Origin: GCA-2746795 sp963747345 | GTDB taxonomy: Bacteria; Chloroflexota; Anaerolineae; Promineifilales; Promineifilaceae | Length of the DNA: 64,000 nt | NCBI GenBank assembly: GCA_963747345.1 | Contig: CAVVFA010000008.1 | Location: 248,001 to 312,000 of the forward strand | Direction of reading: 5' to 3' | Shown here: one piece after another, positions 28,539 through 36,840 of the stretch | Layout: the number at the start of each line of letters is the position of its first letter | How positions within the stretch are numbered: the stretch's first letter is position 1 | The notes under the pieces: model-generated | Told to the model about the DNA's origin: nothing | The model's database searches: none | Seen by the model: the letters and a program-made list of their open reading frames with translations, nothing else | Program-made: the position numbers and the translations under genes

Positions 28539-30604
28539 ATGCTTAAAATGAAAGATAATTTTAGCGACCCACACCCGTTGGGTCAGGTAGTTGGGCAGCC
28601 GAATGCAGAAGGTATTGTGCGCGGGGGGCGAGATGTAGAAGGTGTGATGGCCGTTGATCAGGGAGCGCTGCGCATCCGACCGCTGCTGCATCCTGGTTGG
28701 GGGCGGTCAGCGTTGGCGTATGGCCCTTTCCCGCGCCAGCCTGGATTGACCTTTGCGGTTTACATGCTCAACGGACACAACACCTCCCAAAGCGGCGAGT
28801 TAACCCAAAGCGTTTTGCGACGGCTGGGTCGTTGGGCGTTGGGCAGCGGCACAATGCCCCTGGGACGGCGGCTGTGGAATTGGACTAAAAACGGCCATAA
28901 AAGCCATTTTCTACGACAGGTACAGCATTGGTATTGGCTTAATCGCCATTATAAAAATGGACAGTTGCCCGTATTGGATGAAAATATGGCAGTGGGCTGG
29001 TTTGCTGACGAGGCGCCGGATCCGATGGCTAGTGGCACGGGGTTTGTGATGCACGCTTTGGGAGCCAATAATGGGGAATTATGGCTGCAAGCGAATGGAA
29101 AGTCTGCGCCGGTGCTTAGTGGCTGCCAAAATGTGCCTATTTTTTATGTGGTGGTTTTACGGCAGAAGGGAGCCGTCTATTATGCTGCCTCGCTGCCCGG
29201 TACGGTGGGACTCGGCACGCTGCCGCAACTGCGCCCCCTGGGTATTGACGTGCGGAACGAGGATGCCAACCTGTACGCGGTCGTCACCCAAAGCGTGTTG
29301 GGGCAGATTGGCTTTTCGGTTGATTCGCGGGTTTACGGAGCAGAGGTAACGGCCGTTCCCACCTTAGAAAATTGGTATACCACCGCCCATGCCGCCGACC
29401 CGTTCACTGGTGCTGGCTCGCTCCACAAGTCGGCCGCAGAAGTGGGCGGCATCTGGCAGGTGAGCGAAGGTGCTTTCTCGCGCACGGAGCAAGGTCTCCA
29501 GGCGCAAGCTGCCAACAGCGCCGCCTGGCTGCAAACAGACCAACCCGTCGGCCTACTGCATCTTTTGGCGACACCTCAGCAGGCAGAAACGGCCGTTTCC
29601 CTATTTTGGCGCGTCCAAGATGATGAGAACAAGTGGCGGCTAAGGTTGGAAAACGGCCGTTGTCAGGCAGCCGTGCAGGAGCAAGGCGTGTGGCAGTCCC
29701 TGTCAGAGGCTGATGGCATTGCGTTGGTTCCGGGTCAGGCTCATGCCATCCAGATTTTAGACGACGGTCACACGATCCATTTTATGCTGGACGGTGCGCC
29801 ACTTTTGCCGCCGCTGGTGGCTGAACAATTCGCCCAGGCATCGGGCGTGGGCCTGGCGTTGGCCGACAGCGACACTACCGTGCGCGATTTTGAAATCCAT
29901 CCCCGGTCTGTGCCGATACCGGCTGAGGTCTCTGTTCCGATACCCTGGCTGCCAGAAACGGCCGTTACCACCGTAAATGACTCATTTGAAGGAACAGCAG
30001 GCGATTTAGACGGTCGCCAGCTTGGGCACCAGCGACAAAGTCTGGCAGCGCACCATGGGCACGGGTCGTTTTCTGCTAACGGGACAAGGCGCTGCCCGGG
30101 TAGACGCCACCTCAGAGCAGCCCAACCCAGACCGCACAGCTTATACGATCGACTGGGATTCGCCGGATTATGCCGATTTGCGCATCACCCTGACCCCGCC
30201 CGGCACAGATCGCGGGCAGTGGGAAAGAGGGCGTGGCGGCCTCCTGTTTTGGCAAGATGATGATAATTTCCTGATCATCAATACCTGGCTGGACGACTTT
30301 TATGATGGTGCTTCCGTCTCCTCCTTTTTTACCTGGAAGGGGTTTGAAGATTTATATGATGCCGTTTGGACCAATGTCGGCGGACGCGATTTTCTGGGGA
30401 CGCACCTATGAGATGCGGGTTGTCTTTGATGGCAACAATTATCTGGTTACGATTGATGGTGAACCCGTTCTTTATCGAGCGCTGACTGACTTTTACGCAG
30501 ACGTGACCCCGCTGACAATTCGCCGCGTGGGCATTGTGTCGAACTGGGAATGGGGTCACGATACGGGCAGCGAGTTTTTACATTTTTCGGGATGGGAGAA
30601 ATAA
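28539..30604 (+). CDS. Large protein with two jelly-roll (LamG/concanavalin-like) domains, two frameshifts
   Basis: I do not recognise the family. Joined across frames the product has about 688 residues and no signal peptide. Residues 1-300 form a unique region ('LRIRPLLHPGWGRSALAYGP', 'WYWLNRHYKNGQLPVLDENM'). Residues about 330-455 look like a concanavalin-type jelly roll ('SLFWRVQDDENKWRLRLENG', 'ILDDGHTIHFMLDGAPL'). A second such domain follows after shifts near 30020 and 30385, with 'GGLLFWQDDDNFLIINTWLD' and 'YEMRVVFDGNNYLVTIDGEP', and ends 'HFSGWEK'. The FkbM methyltransferase starts two bases after the stop. Carbohydrate binding or glycan assembly is likely from fold and context only. 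Confidence 0.6.
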
Positions 30605-30605
30605 G

Positions 30606-31441
30606 ATGAAGGAAACAGAGCAGATACCGTGGAACGGCCGTTTATTGCCAGCATTTCTAAAATTTCGTGTGGTGCGCAAGCTCATTTGGGCGACCGCCCG
30701 CCGCGTGACGCCAAATCGAGATATGACAATGCTGGCTGGCATTGGCGTGGGGCTGCACTTTAATGCGGCACAATCTAATCCCACCTACAGCGTCGGCATC
30801 AACGAGTGGCCCGTGCAAAAATGGTTGGCCGCTAACCTGCATTCGGGCGACGTGGTTTATGACGTGGGTGCTAATGTCGGCTTTTTTACCGTCCTGGCTG
30901 CTCGACTGGTTGGCACCGAAGGTCACGTGGTTGCCTTTGAACCAGTTCCCGACAATGCCGCCGCCGTCCGCCACAATGTGGCGCTCAACAAGATGACACA
31001 GGTCACCGTTTTGCAGCAAGCGGTAAGCGACGACGTGGGCGAAGGCAAGCTGCTGCTGGCCTATTATTCAGGCGGCTCTTCGCTGGATACAGTCGGACGC
31101 ACCGCCCGATTTGAAGGGTGAACTGATGGTGCCGCTCACCACGCTGGACGCGCTGGTAAGTCAGCAAGAGTATCGCCCAGCCCAATTTTGTGAAAATTGA
31201 TGTGGAGGGAGCCGAGATCAATGTGCTGCGCGGTATGACACAGCTGTTGAAAACGATTAAGCCAACCTTGTTGTATGAAATTGATGATGGGGAGTTGGCG
31301 GCCTACGAGCAAAAACGAGATGAATGCGCCGCCTTCCTGAAAGAACAAGGATACGCAGTCACGGAATTGGCGGATGCATACCCGGATATTGGCTGGCATG
31401 TGGGTCATTTTGTGGCGAAGCCAGCGGCTCCACAGAATTGA
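30606..31441 (+). CDS. FkbM family methyltransferase, two frameshifts
   Basis: The SAM-binding motif I is 'GDVVYDVGANVGFFTVLAAR' near residue 82, followed by 'HVVAFEPVPDNAAAVRHNVA', the usual FkbM order. The frame stops at 31121, but a second frame reads 'ELMVPLTTLDALVSQQEYRP'. After another shift near 31175 the family motif 'NFVKIDVEGAEINVLRGM' appears, running to 31441. The joined length is about 278 residues. FkbM enzymes O-methylate sugars or small molecules. The partner jelly-roll gene lies directly upstream with the stop two bases before this ATG (30606). Confidence 0.82.
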
Positions 31442-31544
31442 TATCTTTAGAATGAGGGCTTCATTATTCTGTAAGTCTATTAAGAATTTTGGAAACGGCC
31501 GTTTAGAGTAAATGTGGTTCTTTCATCCTTAAATCTCTAATTTT

Positions 31545-32400
31545 TTAATCTGCTTGCGTAAAATTCAAAATGATGTCTCGCTGCCCTGTTAGAATCGTAT
31601 TCCCATCGGTATCTTGCGCGGGTTCGGCGGTAATGAGCAAAGCGGCATCATCGTCCTGCAAATCGATCTCACCTGCGAAGTAGAACTGTGTCGTTAGCAG
31701 TTCTTGTCCATCCAGTTTCACTTTGACGTGGATGTGGCGCGGGCGTGGTTCGTATTGGCCGGGCAGAATGGTGCGGAAGCTGTAATGGCCTGCGGCGTCG
31801 GTTACAGCTTCGCCGTAAAACTGGAAGTTGGGATCACGGCTGTCTGTGTCCGGATCATTGGGATGTAAATAGACACCAGCCGGCGTCTGTCTGCCAGATT
31901 TCAATCGTAACGCCTTCCAGCGGCATCCCGTTGGCATCATAGACAGTGCCGTCAAACACTAAAATTTGCCCATTGGGTACTCCTGTTGCACCGGTCAACG
32001 CCACTAAATCGTTGTCTCTTTCGTCTAATTTGTTGACGGGGTAATAGGGGCCTTCTTGTTGGGCAGGCGTGAAATAGGTGACTTCGATGGGGGTGATGGC
32101 GGAAACGGCCGTTTCCGTTTCTGTCGGCGCAAGGGTAGGTGCTGGTTCAACGGCCGTTGGCTCCGGCTCAGACTCGGGAGTATTGGCGGCGGGCAGGGTA
32201 GGTTCTGGCTCAACGGGTGCTGCTTCCGTTTCAGCCGCAATTTCTATTGTAGGTTCAACTACGGCGACGGATTCGGGTTCAGGGCTGGTTTCAACAACGG
32301 CCGTTTTTGTATTACCTGCCCCACCCCCACATGCGGCTAAAATCAACAGCAGGGCAAGAATAATAACCCAATTCCAAGACTTCAATTGTTGCCATTTCAT
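31545..32400 (-). CDS. Lipoprotein intradiol ring-cleavage dioxygenase, one frameshift
   Basis: The start at 32400 gives a lipoprotein signal with Cys24 ('LILAACGGG') and a long Glu/Pro/Thr-rich linker (residues 30-105). Then comes the intradiol dioxygenase fold: 'TPAQQEGPYYPVNKLDERD', 'VPNGQILVFDGTVYDANGMP' and 'EIWQTDAG'. After a one-base shift near 31875 follow 'VYLHPNDPD', 'HYSFRTILPGQYEPRPRHIH' and 'VKVKLDGQELLTTQFYF'. The Tyr and His residues of these motifs are the Fe(III) ligands of the family. A membrane-anchored extracellular form is unusual, since classical catechol dioxygenases are cytoplasmic. The substrate is unknown. Confidence 0.8.
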
Positions 32401-32710
32401 AAGAATGCACCTCGTTTTAGTTAGTTTGATAGAAACTCAAGAAAGTTTGGCTGTTGTACATCGGGTTGTCATCGTAGTATTTGCCAGCAACCTTATCTTA
32501 AACGGATAATGTTAAGGAAAAGTGAAAATTTTGTTTGAAGATTGGATGGGGACGGAAACGGCCGTTGCAACTCTCTTCAAAATACTTGCTATCATCTTGG
32601 ATAACCATATAATATAAAGTATAATTTATTTTCAAGATTAGGTGAATACCATCATTCCCTGATGTATAAGTTTAGAAGCTTCATCCTTTTATTTGCGGAG
32701 GTGTCTCCAA
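32401..32710. promoter_or_regulatory. Intergenic region with a promoter for the VapBC-like module
   Basis: TTGGAT (32597-32602), a 17-base spacer and TATAAT (32620-32625) form a good sigma-70-type promoter reading toward the module. The surroundings are AT-rich. One palindrome lies near 32557. No gene is seen in these 310 bases. Confidence 0.55.
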
Positions 32711-32941
32711 ATGGCTCAAATTACAATCTACCTGGATAAAGAAACAGAAGAAAAACTACGGACTTTAGTCCAGGCAAAGCATATCTCCCAAAGTAAATGG
32801 ATTGCTAGTATCATCCGCGAAAAACTAGAAACTGAATGGCCGGAGTCTATTGTTCAGTTAGCTGGAGCTTGGCAAGATTTCCCCGATATTGCGGAAATTC
32901 GTGATGGTTTAAGTCAGGATGCAATACGAGAGCCTTTGTAA
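32711..32941 (+). CDS. Ribbon-helix-helix antitoxin of a VapBC-like pair
   Basis: ATG at 32711, with GCGGAGG upstream, gives a 76-residue protein. It begins MAQITIYLDKETEEKLRTLV, a ribbon-helix-helix DNA-binding N-terminus, followed by 'SQSKWIASIIREKLETEWP', and ends in a toxin-binding tail ('DIAEIRDGLSQDAIREPL'). It would repress the operon and neutralise the PIN toxin, whose ATG shares one base with its stop (TAATG at 32939-32943). An upstream in-frame codon at 32693 is less likely. Confidence 0.85.
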   Translation: MAQITIYLDKETEEKLRTLVQAKHISQSKWIASIIREKLETEWPESIVQLAGAWQDFPDIAEIRDGLSQDAIREPL

Positions 32942-33333
32942 TGTTTGCGTTAGACACAAATACCCTCATCTACTACTTCAAAGACATGGGCAACGTATCT
33001 GTCAACTTATTACAACTGTCACCCAAAGACATTGGCATACCCAGTATTGTGGTGTATGAATTAGAAGTAGGCATTGCAAAATCCACATCGCCAGAGAAGC
33101 GAACCGAACAATTAAAAACCTTGCTTTCAGCAGTGACGGTTCTTCCATTTGCGGAAGCGGACGCTCAAAGGGCAGCCGTCATTCGTGTAGATTTGGAAAA
33201 GCAAGGACAGCCAATAGGTCCCTATGACGTTCTTATTGCCGCAATCGCTTTAACTAACAATGCTACGCTTGTTACTCGCAATTTCACTGAATTTTCCAGA
33301 GTTCAGAACTTGCAAATAGTGGATTGGTTTTGA
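32941..33333 (+). CDS. VapC-type PIN-domain ribonuclease toxin
   Basis: The 130-residue PIN-domain protein has the acidic active-site residues in 'MFALDTNTLIYYFKD' (Asp5), 'IVVYELEVGIAKS' (Glu, about 41), 'PIGPYDVLIAAIALTNN' (Asp, about 99) and the final 'LVTRNFTEFSRVQNLQIVDWF' region. VapC toxins cleave tRNA or rRNA when freed from the antitoxin. The gene is intact and translationally coupled to the ribbon-helix-helix antitoxin. The pair contains no copy of the window's palindrome, consistent with recent acquisition. Confidence 0.9.
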   Translation: MFALDTNTLIYYFKDMGNVSVNLLQLSPKDIGIPSIVVYELEVGIAKSTSPEKRTEQLKTLLSAVTVLPFAEADAQRAAVIRVDLEKQGQPIGPYDVLIAAIALTNNATLVTRNFTEFSRVQNLQIVDWF

Positions 33334-33370
33334 CAAGTTGTAAAGAGTAATAACCTGGGGAGGCAATAAA

Positions 33371-34321
33371 TTGATCAAAAAAATAATCATAGCTTTGTTT
33401 TTTGTCTGCGCCTGTATCTTATTGACAGTTGGATCGATTAACTTTTTTGTCCGAACTTTTATAGTTTCTAAGTCGGTTGTTGATTCTCGCAATGCCGATA
33501 TATCAGGATCGATAGATTTACTGTGGCAGAAAAACATTACCTCACGACCCGTTATCATTGGAAATGGTATACAAAATAATCAAGAACCTTTTTTGTTAAT
33601 GCAGGAAGACAGTGTCATATTGCCAGTTTGGAACTTTAAGGACATATTTTCAGAGACTACTTCTCTGAAAAGTATCTCGCTATCCGATGGTGAAATAAAA
33701 TGGCAGGATATGTTAAGAGGGGATGCCTTCTCTCTGGCTGTGGGCGTGTATGGAGATCACATTTTTACAGTTAGTAGTGCTTGCCCTGTAGGAAAAACAT
33801 TGTGTGATGAAATTGAGATTACTAAACATGAGGCGGAAACGGGGGAGCAGCCGTGGCAGGTTCACTACGCTGGAATCTTGCCTGTGAGCGCATTAAGCAT
33901 ACATGATGACACTCTCAATCTTTCGAGTGGTGAACACCTTGTGACCAATCAAACAGGAAACAGTTTTGATGTGCAGACAGGAGCAAAATTACCAACATTT
34001 AATGGGATGGAACATTCTGCTTCATCATTTCCTACTAAATATGGCGCAATTCCTCTGGCGCTTGGTTATGAACCACATGAAATTGTGGGCAATATTGCTG
34101 AGACAGATAGTCATGTTTTTTTCCTGGTTAAAGAAGAAAGCACCTTATTAGCTGTAAATAAAGAATCGAGAGAAATTTCAGCCAAAATAAAATTTGATGA
34201 GGAGCCCTTTGATTTGCGTGGACATGGGTTTGCCTTGGCTACGACAGATGACAGACTTGTGGTTTATTTAGGTGACAGTGACCAATTGTTTGCATTTCAT
34301 TTCGATCTCGCTACATTTTGA
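33371..34321 (+). CDS. Membrane-anchored beta-propeller protein (PQQ-like), unknown function
   Basis: The 316-residue product starts at a TTG and has one N-terminal hydrophobic helix ('IIIALFFVCACILLTVGSIN') that acts as an anchor or signal. The rest is beta-rich with repeated 'sLsDGEIKWQ', 'AETGEQPWQVHYAGILPV' and 'VQTGAKLPTFNG' patterns, as in PQQ-binding-like propellers of exported proteins. It has only about one or two cysteines in the exported part ('SSACPVGKTLCDEIEI' could form a disulfide). It follows the toxin gene by 37 bases but seems unrelated. It contains no palindrome copies. Confidence 0.55.
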   Translation: MIKKIIIALFFVCACILLTVGSINFFVRTFIVSKSVVDSRNADISGSIDLLWQKNITSRPVIIGNGIQNNQEPFLLMQEDSVILPVWNFKDIFSETTSLKSISLSDGEIKWQDMLRGDAFSLAVGVYGDHIFTVSSACPVGKTLCDEIEITKHEAETGEQPWQVHYAGILPVSALSIHDDTLNLSSGEHLVTNQTGNSFDVQTGAKLPTFNGMEHSASSFPTKYGAIPLALGYEPHEIVGNIAETDSHVFFLVKEESTLLAVNKESREISAKIKFDEEPFDLRGHGFALATTDDRLVVYLGDSDQLFAFHFDLATF

Positions 34322-34373
34322 AATAGGAAACGACTAATAGACTACTCGACTAACCAATTAAAGGACGAACTAA

Positions 34374-35402
34374 ATGACCAAACTCGCCGTCATCCTCCTG
34401 GCCGCCGGGCAAGGTACCCGGATGAAATCTAAAACACAAAAAATATTGCATGACGTTGGGGGCAAACCGATGGTCATGCATATCTTTGATGCGGCAGATG
34501 CCGTTGCCACCGTGCCTCCTGTGCTGGTCGTCGGCAAAGGGTCTGACGATGTGCAGAACCTCATCGGCAGCCGCGCCCAATACGCTGTTCAGTCTGAGCA
34601 GATGGGCACAGGCCATGCTACCATGATGGCTGAATCGCTGATTAAAGGGCAAGCCGATCAAGTCATCGTGACTTATGGCGATATGCCGTTGCTCCGCGCC
34701 GACACGTTGGCACGGCTGGCACAAACTCAGACCAAAACAAACGCGGCCGTCGTAATGCTGTCGGTAATGGGTGATTTTGCCTCTACATTTGGGCGTGTGG
34801 TGCGTGACCGGAATGGCTATGTGGCTGAAATTGTGGAGGTGGCTGAAGCCCGGCTGCGTCCCAATACGCAAGAACTGTTGGCGATTCGGGAGTTGAATGT
34901 GGGCGTGTATTGCTTTGATGGGGCTTGGCTGTGGCAAAACATCCACAAGTTGCCGCTGCGCCAGGCACGGTCGGGGCAAGAATATTACCTCACGGATATG
35001 ATTGAATTAGCGGTACAGCAAGACCGGCTGGTAGAAGCGATTGTGACGGATGATGTGGATGAAAGCTTGGGCGCGGGCACTCGGGCGGAACTGGTTGCCG
35101 TTGAACGGGCGTTCCGCGCTCGTGCCAACCGCTACTGGCTGGATAATGGGGTGACGTTGATAGAGCCAGCTTCTACGTTTATCGACCAGGATGTGGTTAT
35201 CGGCCAGGATACGGTTATTTGGCCCAATACTTATTTGCAAGGCATGACAACCATCGGCACAGATTGTGTGATTGGGCCTAATACTATCATTCGAAATGCA
35301 CAGGTTGGGAACAACTGTGGTTTAGCGCAAATGGTGGTTGAAAATTGCAAGTTAGTTGATGGTACAATAGGGAAACCTTTTCAGCATTTGAGTGGACAAT
35401 AA
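34374..35402 (+). CDS. GlmU-like N-acetylglucosamine-1-phosphate uridylyltransferase, short form
   Basis: The N-terminal nucleotidyltransferase domain (about residues 1-230) starts MTKLAVILLAAGQGTRMKSK, followed by 'KILHDVGGKPMVMHIFDAAD' and 'GTGHATMMAE', the uridylyltransferase signatures of GlmU. A left-handed beta-helix begins near 250 ('TFIDQDVVIGQDTVIWPNTY', 'TTIGTDCVIGPNTIIRNAQV') but ends at residue 342. GlmU is normally about 450 residues, and the missing part carries the acetyltransferase active site. Either acetylation is done elsewhere or the gene is truncated. No continuing frame is visible after 35402, where cdd begins within 40 bases. Confidence 0.8.
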   Translation: MTKLAVILLAAGQGTRMKSKTQKILHDVGGKPMVMHIFDAADAVATVPPVLVVGKGSDDVQNLIGSRAQYAVQSEQMGTGHATMMAESLIKGQADQVIVTYGDMPLLRADTLARLAQTQTKTNAAVVMLSVMGDFASTFGRVVRDRNGYVAEIVEVAEARLRPNTQELLAIRELNVGVYCFDGAWLWQNIHKLPLRQARSGQEYYLTDMIELAVQQDRLVEAIVTDDVDESLGAGTRAELVAVERAFRARANRYWLDNGVTLIEPASTFIDQDVVIGQDTVIWPNTYLQGMTTIGTDCVIGPNTIIRNAQVGNNCGLAQMVVENCKLVDGTIGKPFQHLSGQ

Positions 35403-35441
35403 CCCCACTGAATCGTCAATAGTTAGTCGAAAGGTTTTTCC

Positions 35442-35840
35442 ATGATTTCCTTTGAACAACGTGATGCCTTAATTCAAGCGGCGATGGCAGCCCGGAAACA
35501 ATCATATTCCCCTTATTCCAAGTATGCGGTGGGGGCGGCGCTGTTGGCGGATAACGGCCGTTTCTATACCGGCTGCAATGTCGAAAATGTGTCTTATGGG
35601 CTGACTATTTGTGCTGAAAGAACGGCCGTTGTCAAAATGGTGTCTGACGGCGTGCGCAAAATCGAAGCCATCGTCGTCTGCACCGAAAATGCTGGCTCCC
35701 CCTGCGGCGCGTGCCGGCAAGTGCTGGCGGAGTTTGCCGGTGATGTGCCGGTGTGGTTGGTTGATGCGGATGGAAACGGCCGTGAAACCACCCTCTACAC
35801 CTTATTACCTGATCATTTTGGTCCCGAGCATCTAACATAA
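35442..35840 (+). CDS. cdd: Cytidine deaminase
   Basis: The 132-residue enzyme converts cytidine and deoxycytidine to uridine forms in pyrimidine salvage. The substrate motif 'FYTGCNVENVSYGLTICAER' holds Zn ligand Cys57 and the proton-shuttle Glu59; 'GSPCGACRQVL' supplies Zn ligands Cys88 and Cys91. Length matches the homotetrameric type. It lies 39 bases after the GlmU-like gene on the same strand. Three palindromes or near-palindromes sit in the gene (Asn-Gly-Arg and Thr-Ala-Val readings). Confidence 0.95.
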   Translation: MISFEQRDALIQAAMAARKQSYSPYSKYAVGAALLADNGRFYTGCNVENVSYGLTICAERTAVVKMVSDGVRKIEAIVVCTENAGSPCGACRQVLAEFAGDVPVWLVDADGNGRETTLYTLLPDHFGPEHLT

Positions 35841-35842
35841 AT

Positions 35843-35906
35843 GAGATTAGAGATTGGAGATTGGAGATTATGTCTCGCTCAATCTCTAATCTCTAATCTC
35901 CAATCT
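35843..35906. repeat. Intergenic hairpin of AGATTGG/CCAATCT units
   Basis: GAGATTAGAGATTGGAGATT and another TGGAGATTA unit face TCAATCTCTAATCTCTAATC and TCCAATCT across an ATGTCTCGC loop. It fills almost the whole cdd-recO gap and forms a long stem in a transcript. Confidence 0.78.
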
Positions 35907-35913
35907 TCCTTCT

Positions 35914-36696
35914 ATGTCCCGAGAACGTACCCTCCGCACCGAAGCCATCGTGCTGAAACGCAGTAATTATGGCGAAGCCGACCGGCTGCTCACCCTTTAT
36001 ACGCGCGAATCTGGCAAGTTCAAAGCCATCGCCAAAGGGGCACGCAAACCGCAAAGCCGCAAAACAGGTCATGTTGAGTTGTTTATGCGCAGTCGTTTTA
36101 TGCTGGCTGAGGGACGCGGCTTCCACATTATCACCCAAGCGGAAATGATTGATGCTTATTCCCCGCTGCGTGAAGATTTGGTGCGCACGACCTATGCCTC
36201 CTACCTTGTCGAACTGCTGGATCGCATCACCGTCGAAGAAGACACCAATAAAGACATTTATCATCTGCTCGCTGACGCCTTAGGCTGGCTGGGTGAGGCC
36301 GACGATATTCGTTTGCCCACGCGCACGTATGAACTGCGCTTGCTGGGTTATACGGGCTTTCAACCGCAGCTCTTTCAATGCGTCTCTTGCGATGAGCAAA
36401 TTCAAGAGCAAGACCAATTTTTTAGCGCAGAACTGGGCGGCTTGCTCTGCCCCAACTGCCGCCCAGCAGACCGTAGTACGAAACCGATTTCGGCCGTTTC
36501 TGTGAAGGTGCTGCGCTATCTGCAAACGCGCCCGTGGGATACGGTTAAGACATTGCAATTGAAACGGCCGTTACACGCCGAGCTAGAAACCATCATGCAC
36601 TACTACCTCACCTTCATCCTGGAACGCAACCTGAAATCCGTCGATTTCCTGAACCGCTTGCGGGCAGAAGCCGCCTTGTTCACCACAGACTCGTAG
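35914..36696 (+). CDS. recO: DNA repair protein RecO
   Basis: RecO loads RecA on SSB-coated DNA in the RecF pathway. The 260-residue product has the N-terminal OB domain with 'RTEAIVLKRSNYGEADRLLT' and 'KFKAIAKGARKPQSRKTGHV' (residues 8-55). A helical domain and a zinc-finger pair follow: 'LFQCVSCDEQ' near 158 and 'LCPNCRP' near 184. Helices at the end ('LERNLKSVDFLNRLR') match the family. The start at 35914 directly follows the AGATTGG hairpin. Confidence 0.92.
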   Translation: MSRERTLRTEAIVLKRSNYGEADRLLTLYTRESGKFKAIAKGARKPQSRKTGHVELFMRSRFMLAEGRGFHIITQAEMIDAYSPLREDLVRTTYASYLVELLDRITVEEDTNKDIYHLLADALGWLGEADDIRLPTRTYELRLLGYTGFQPQLFQCVSCDEQIQEQDQFFSAELGGLLCPNCRPADRSTKPISAVSVKVLRYLQTRPWDTVKTLQLKRPLHAELETIMHYYLTFILERNLKSVDFLNRLRAEAALFTTDS

Positions 36697-36792
36697 TCCA
36701 TTAACGGCTTACAACTGACATAATGCAGTCAATTGTTTCACGACCCTTTCATCGACAGCGCCAGCAGATGTCGATAAACTTTGCCCACATGC

Positions 36793-36798
36793 TATAAT
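36793..36798 (+). promoter_or_regulatory. Putative -10 element of glyQS
   Basis: TATAAT preceded by TGC (TGCTATAAT), 43 bases before the glyQS ATG. It has the same extended -10 form as the promoters at 1541 and 2311. No consensus -35 box is clear. Confidence 0.5.
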
Positions 36799-36840
36799 CT
36801 GGCATTGATACGATTATCAACTCCATGAAGAAGGATCACT

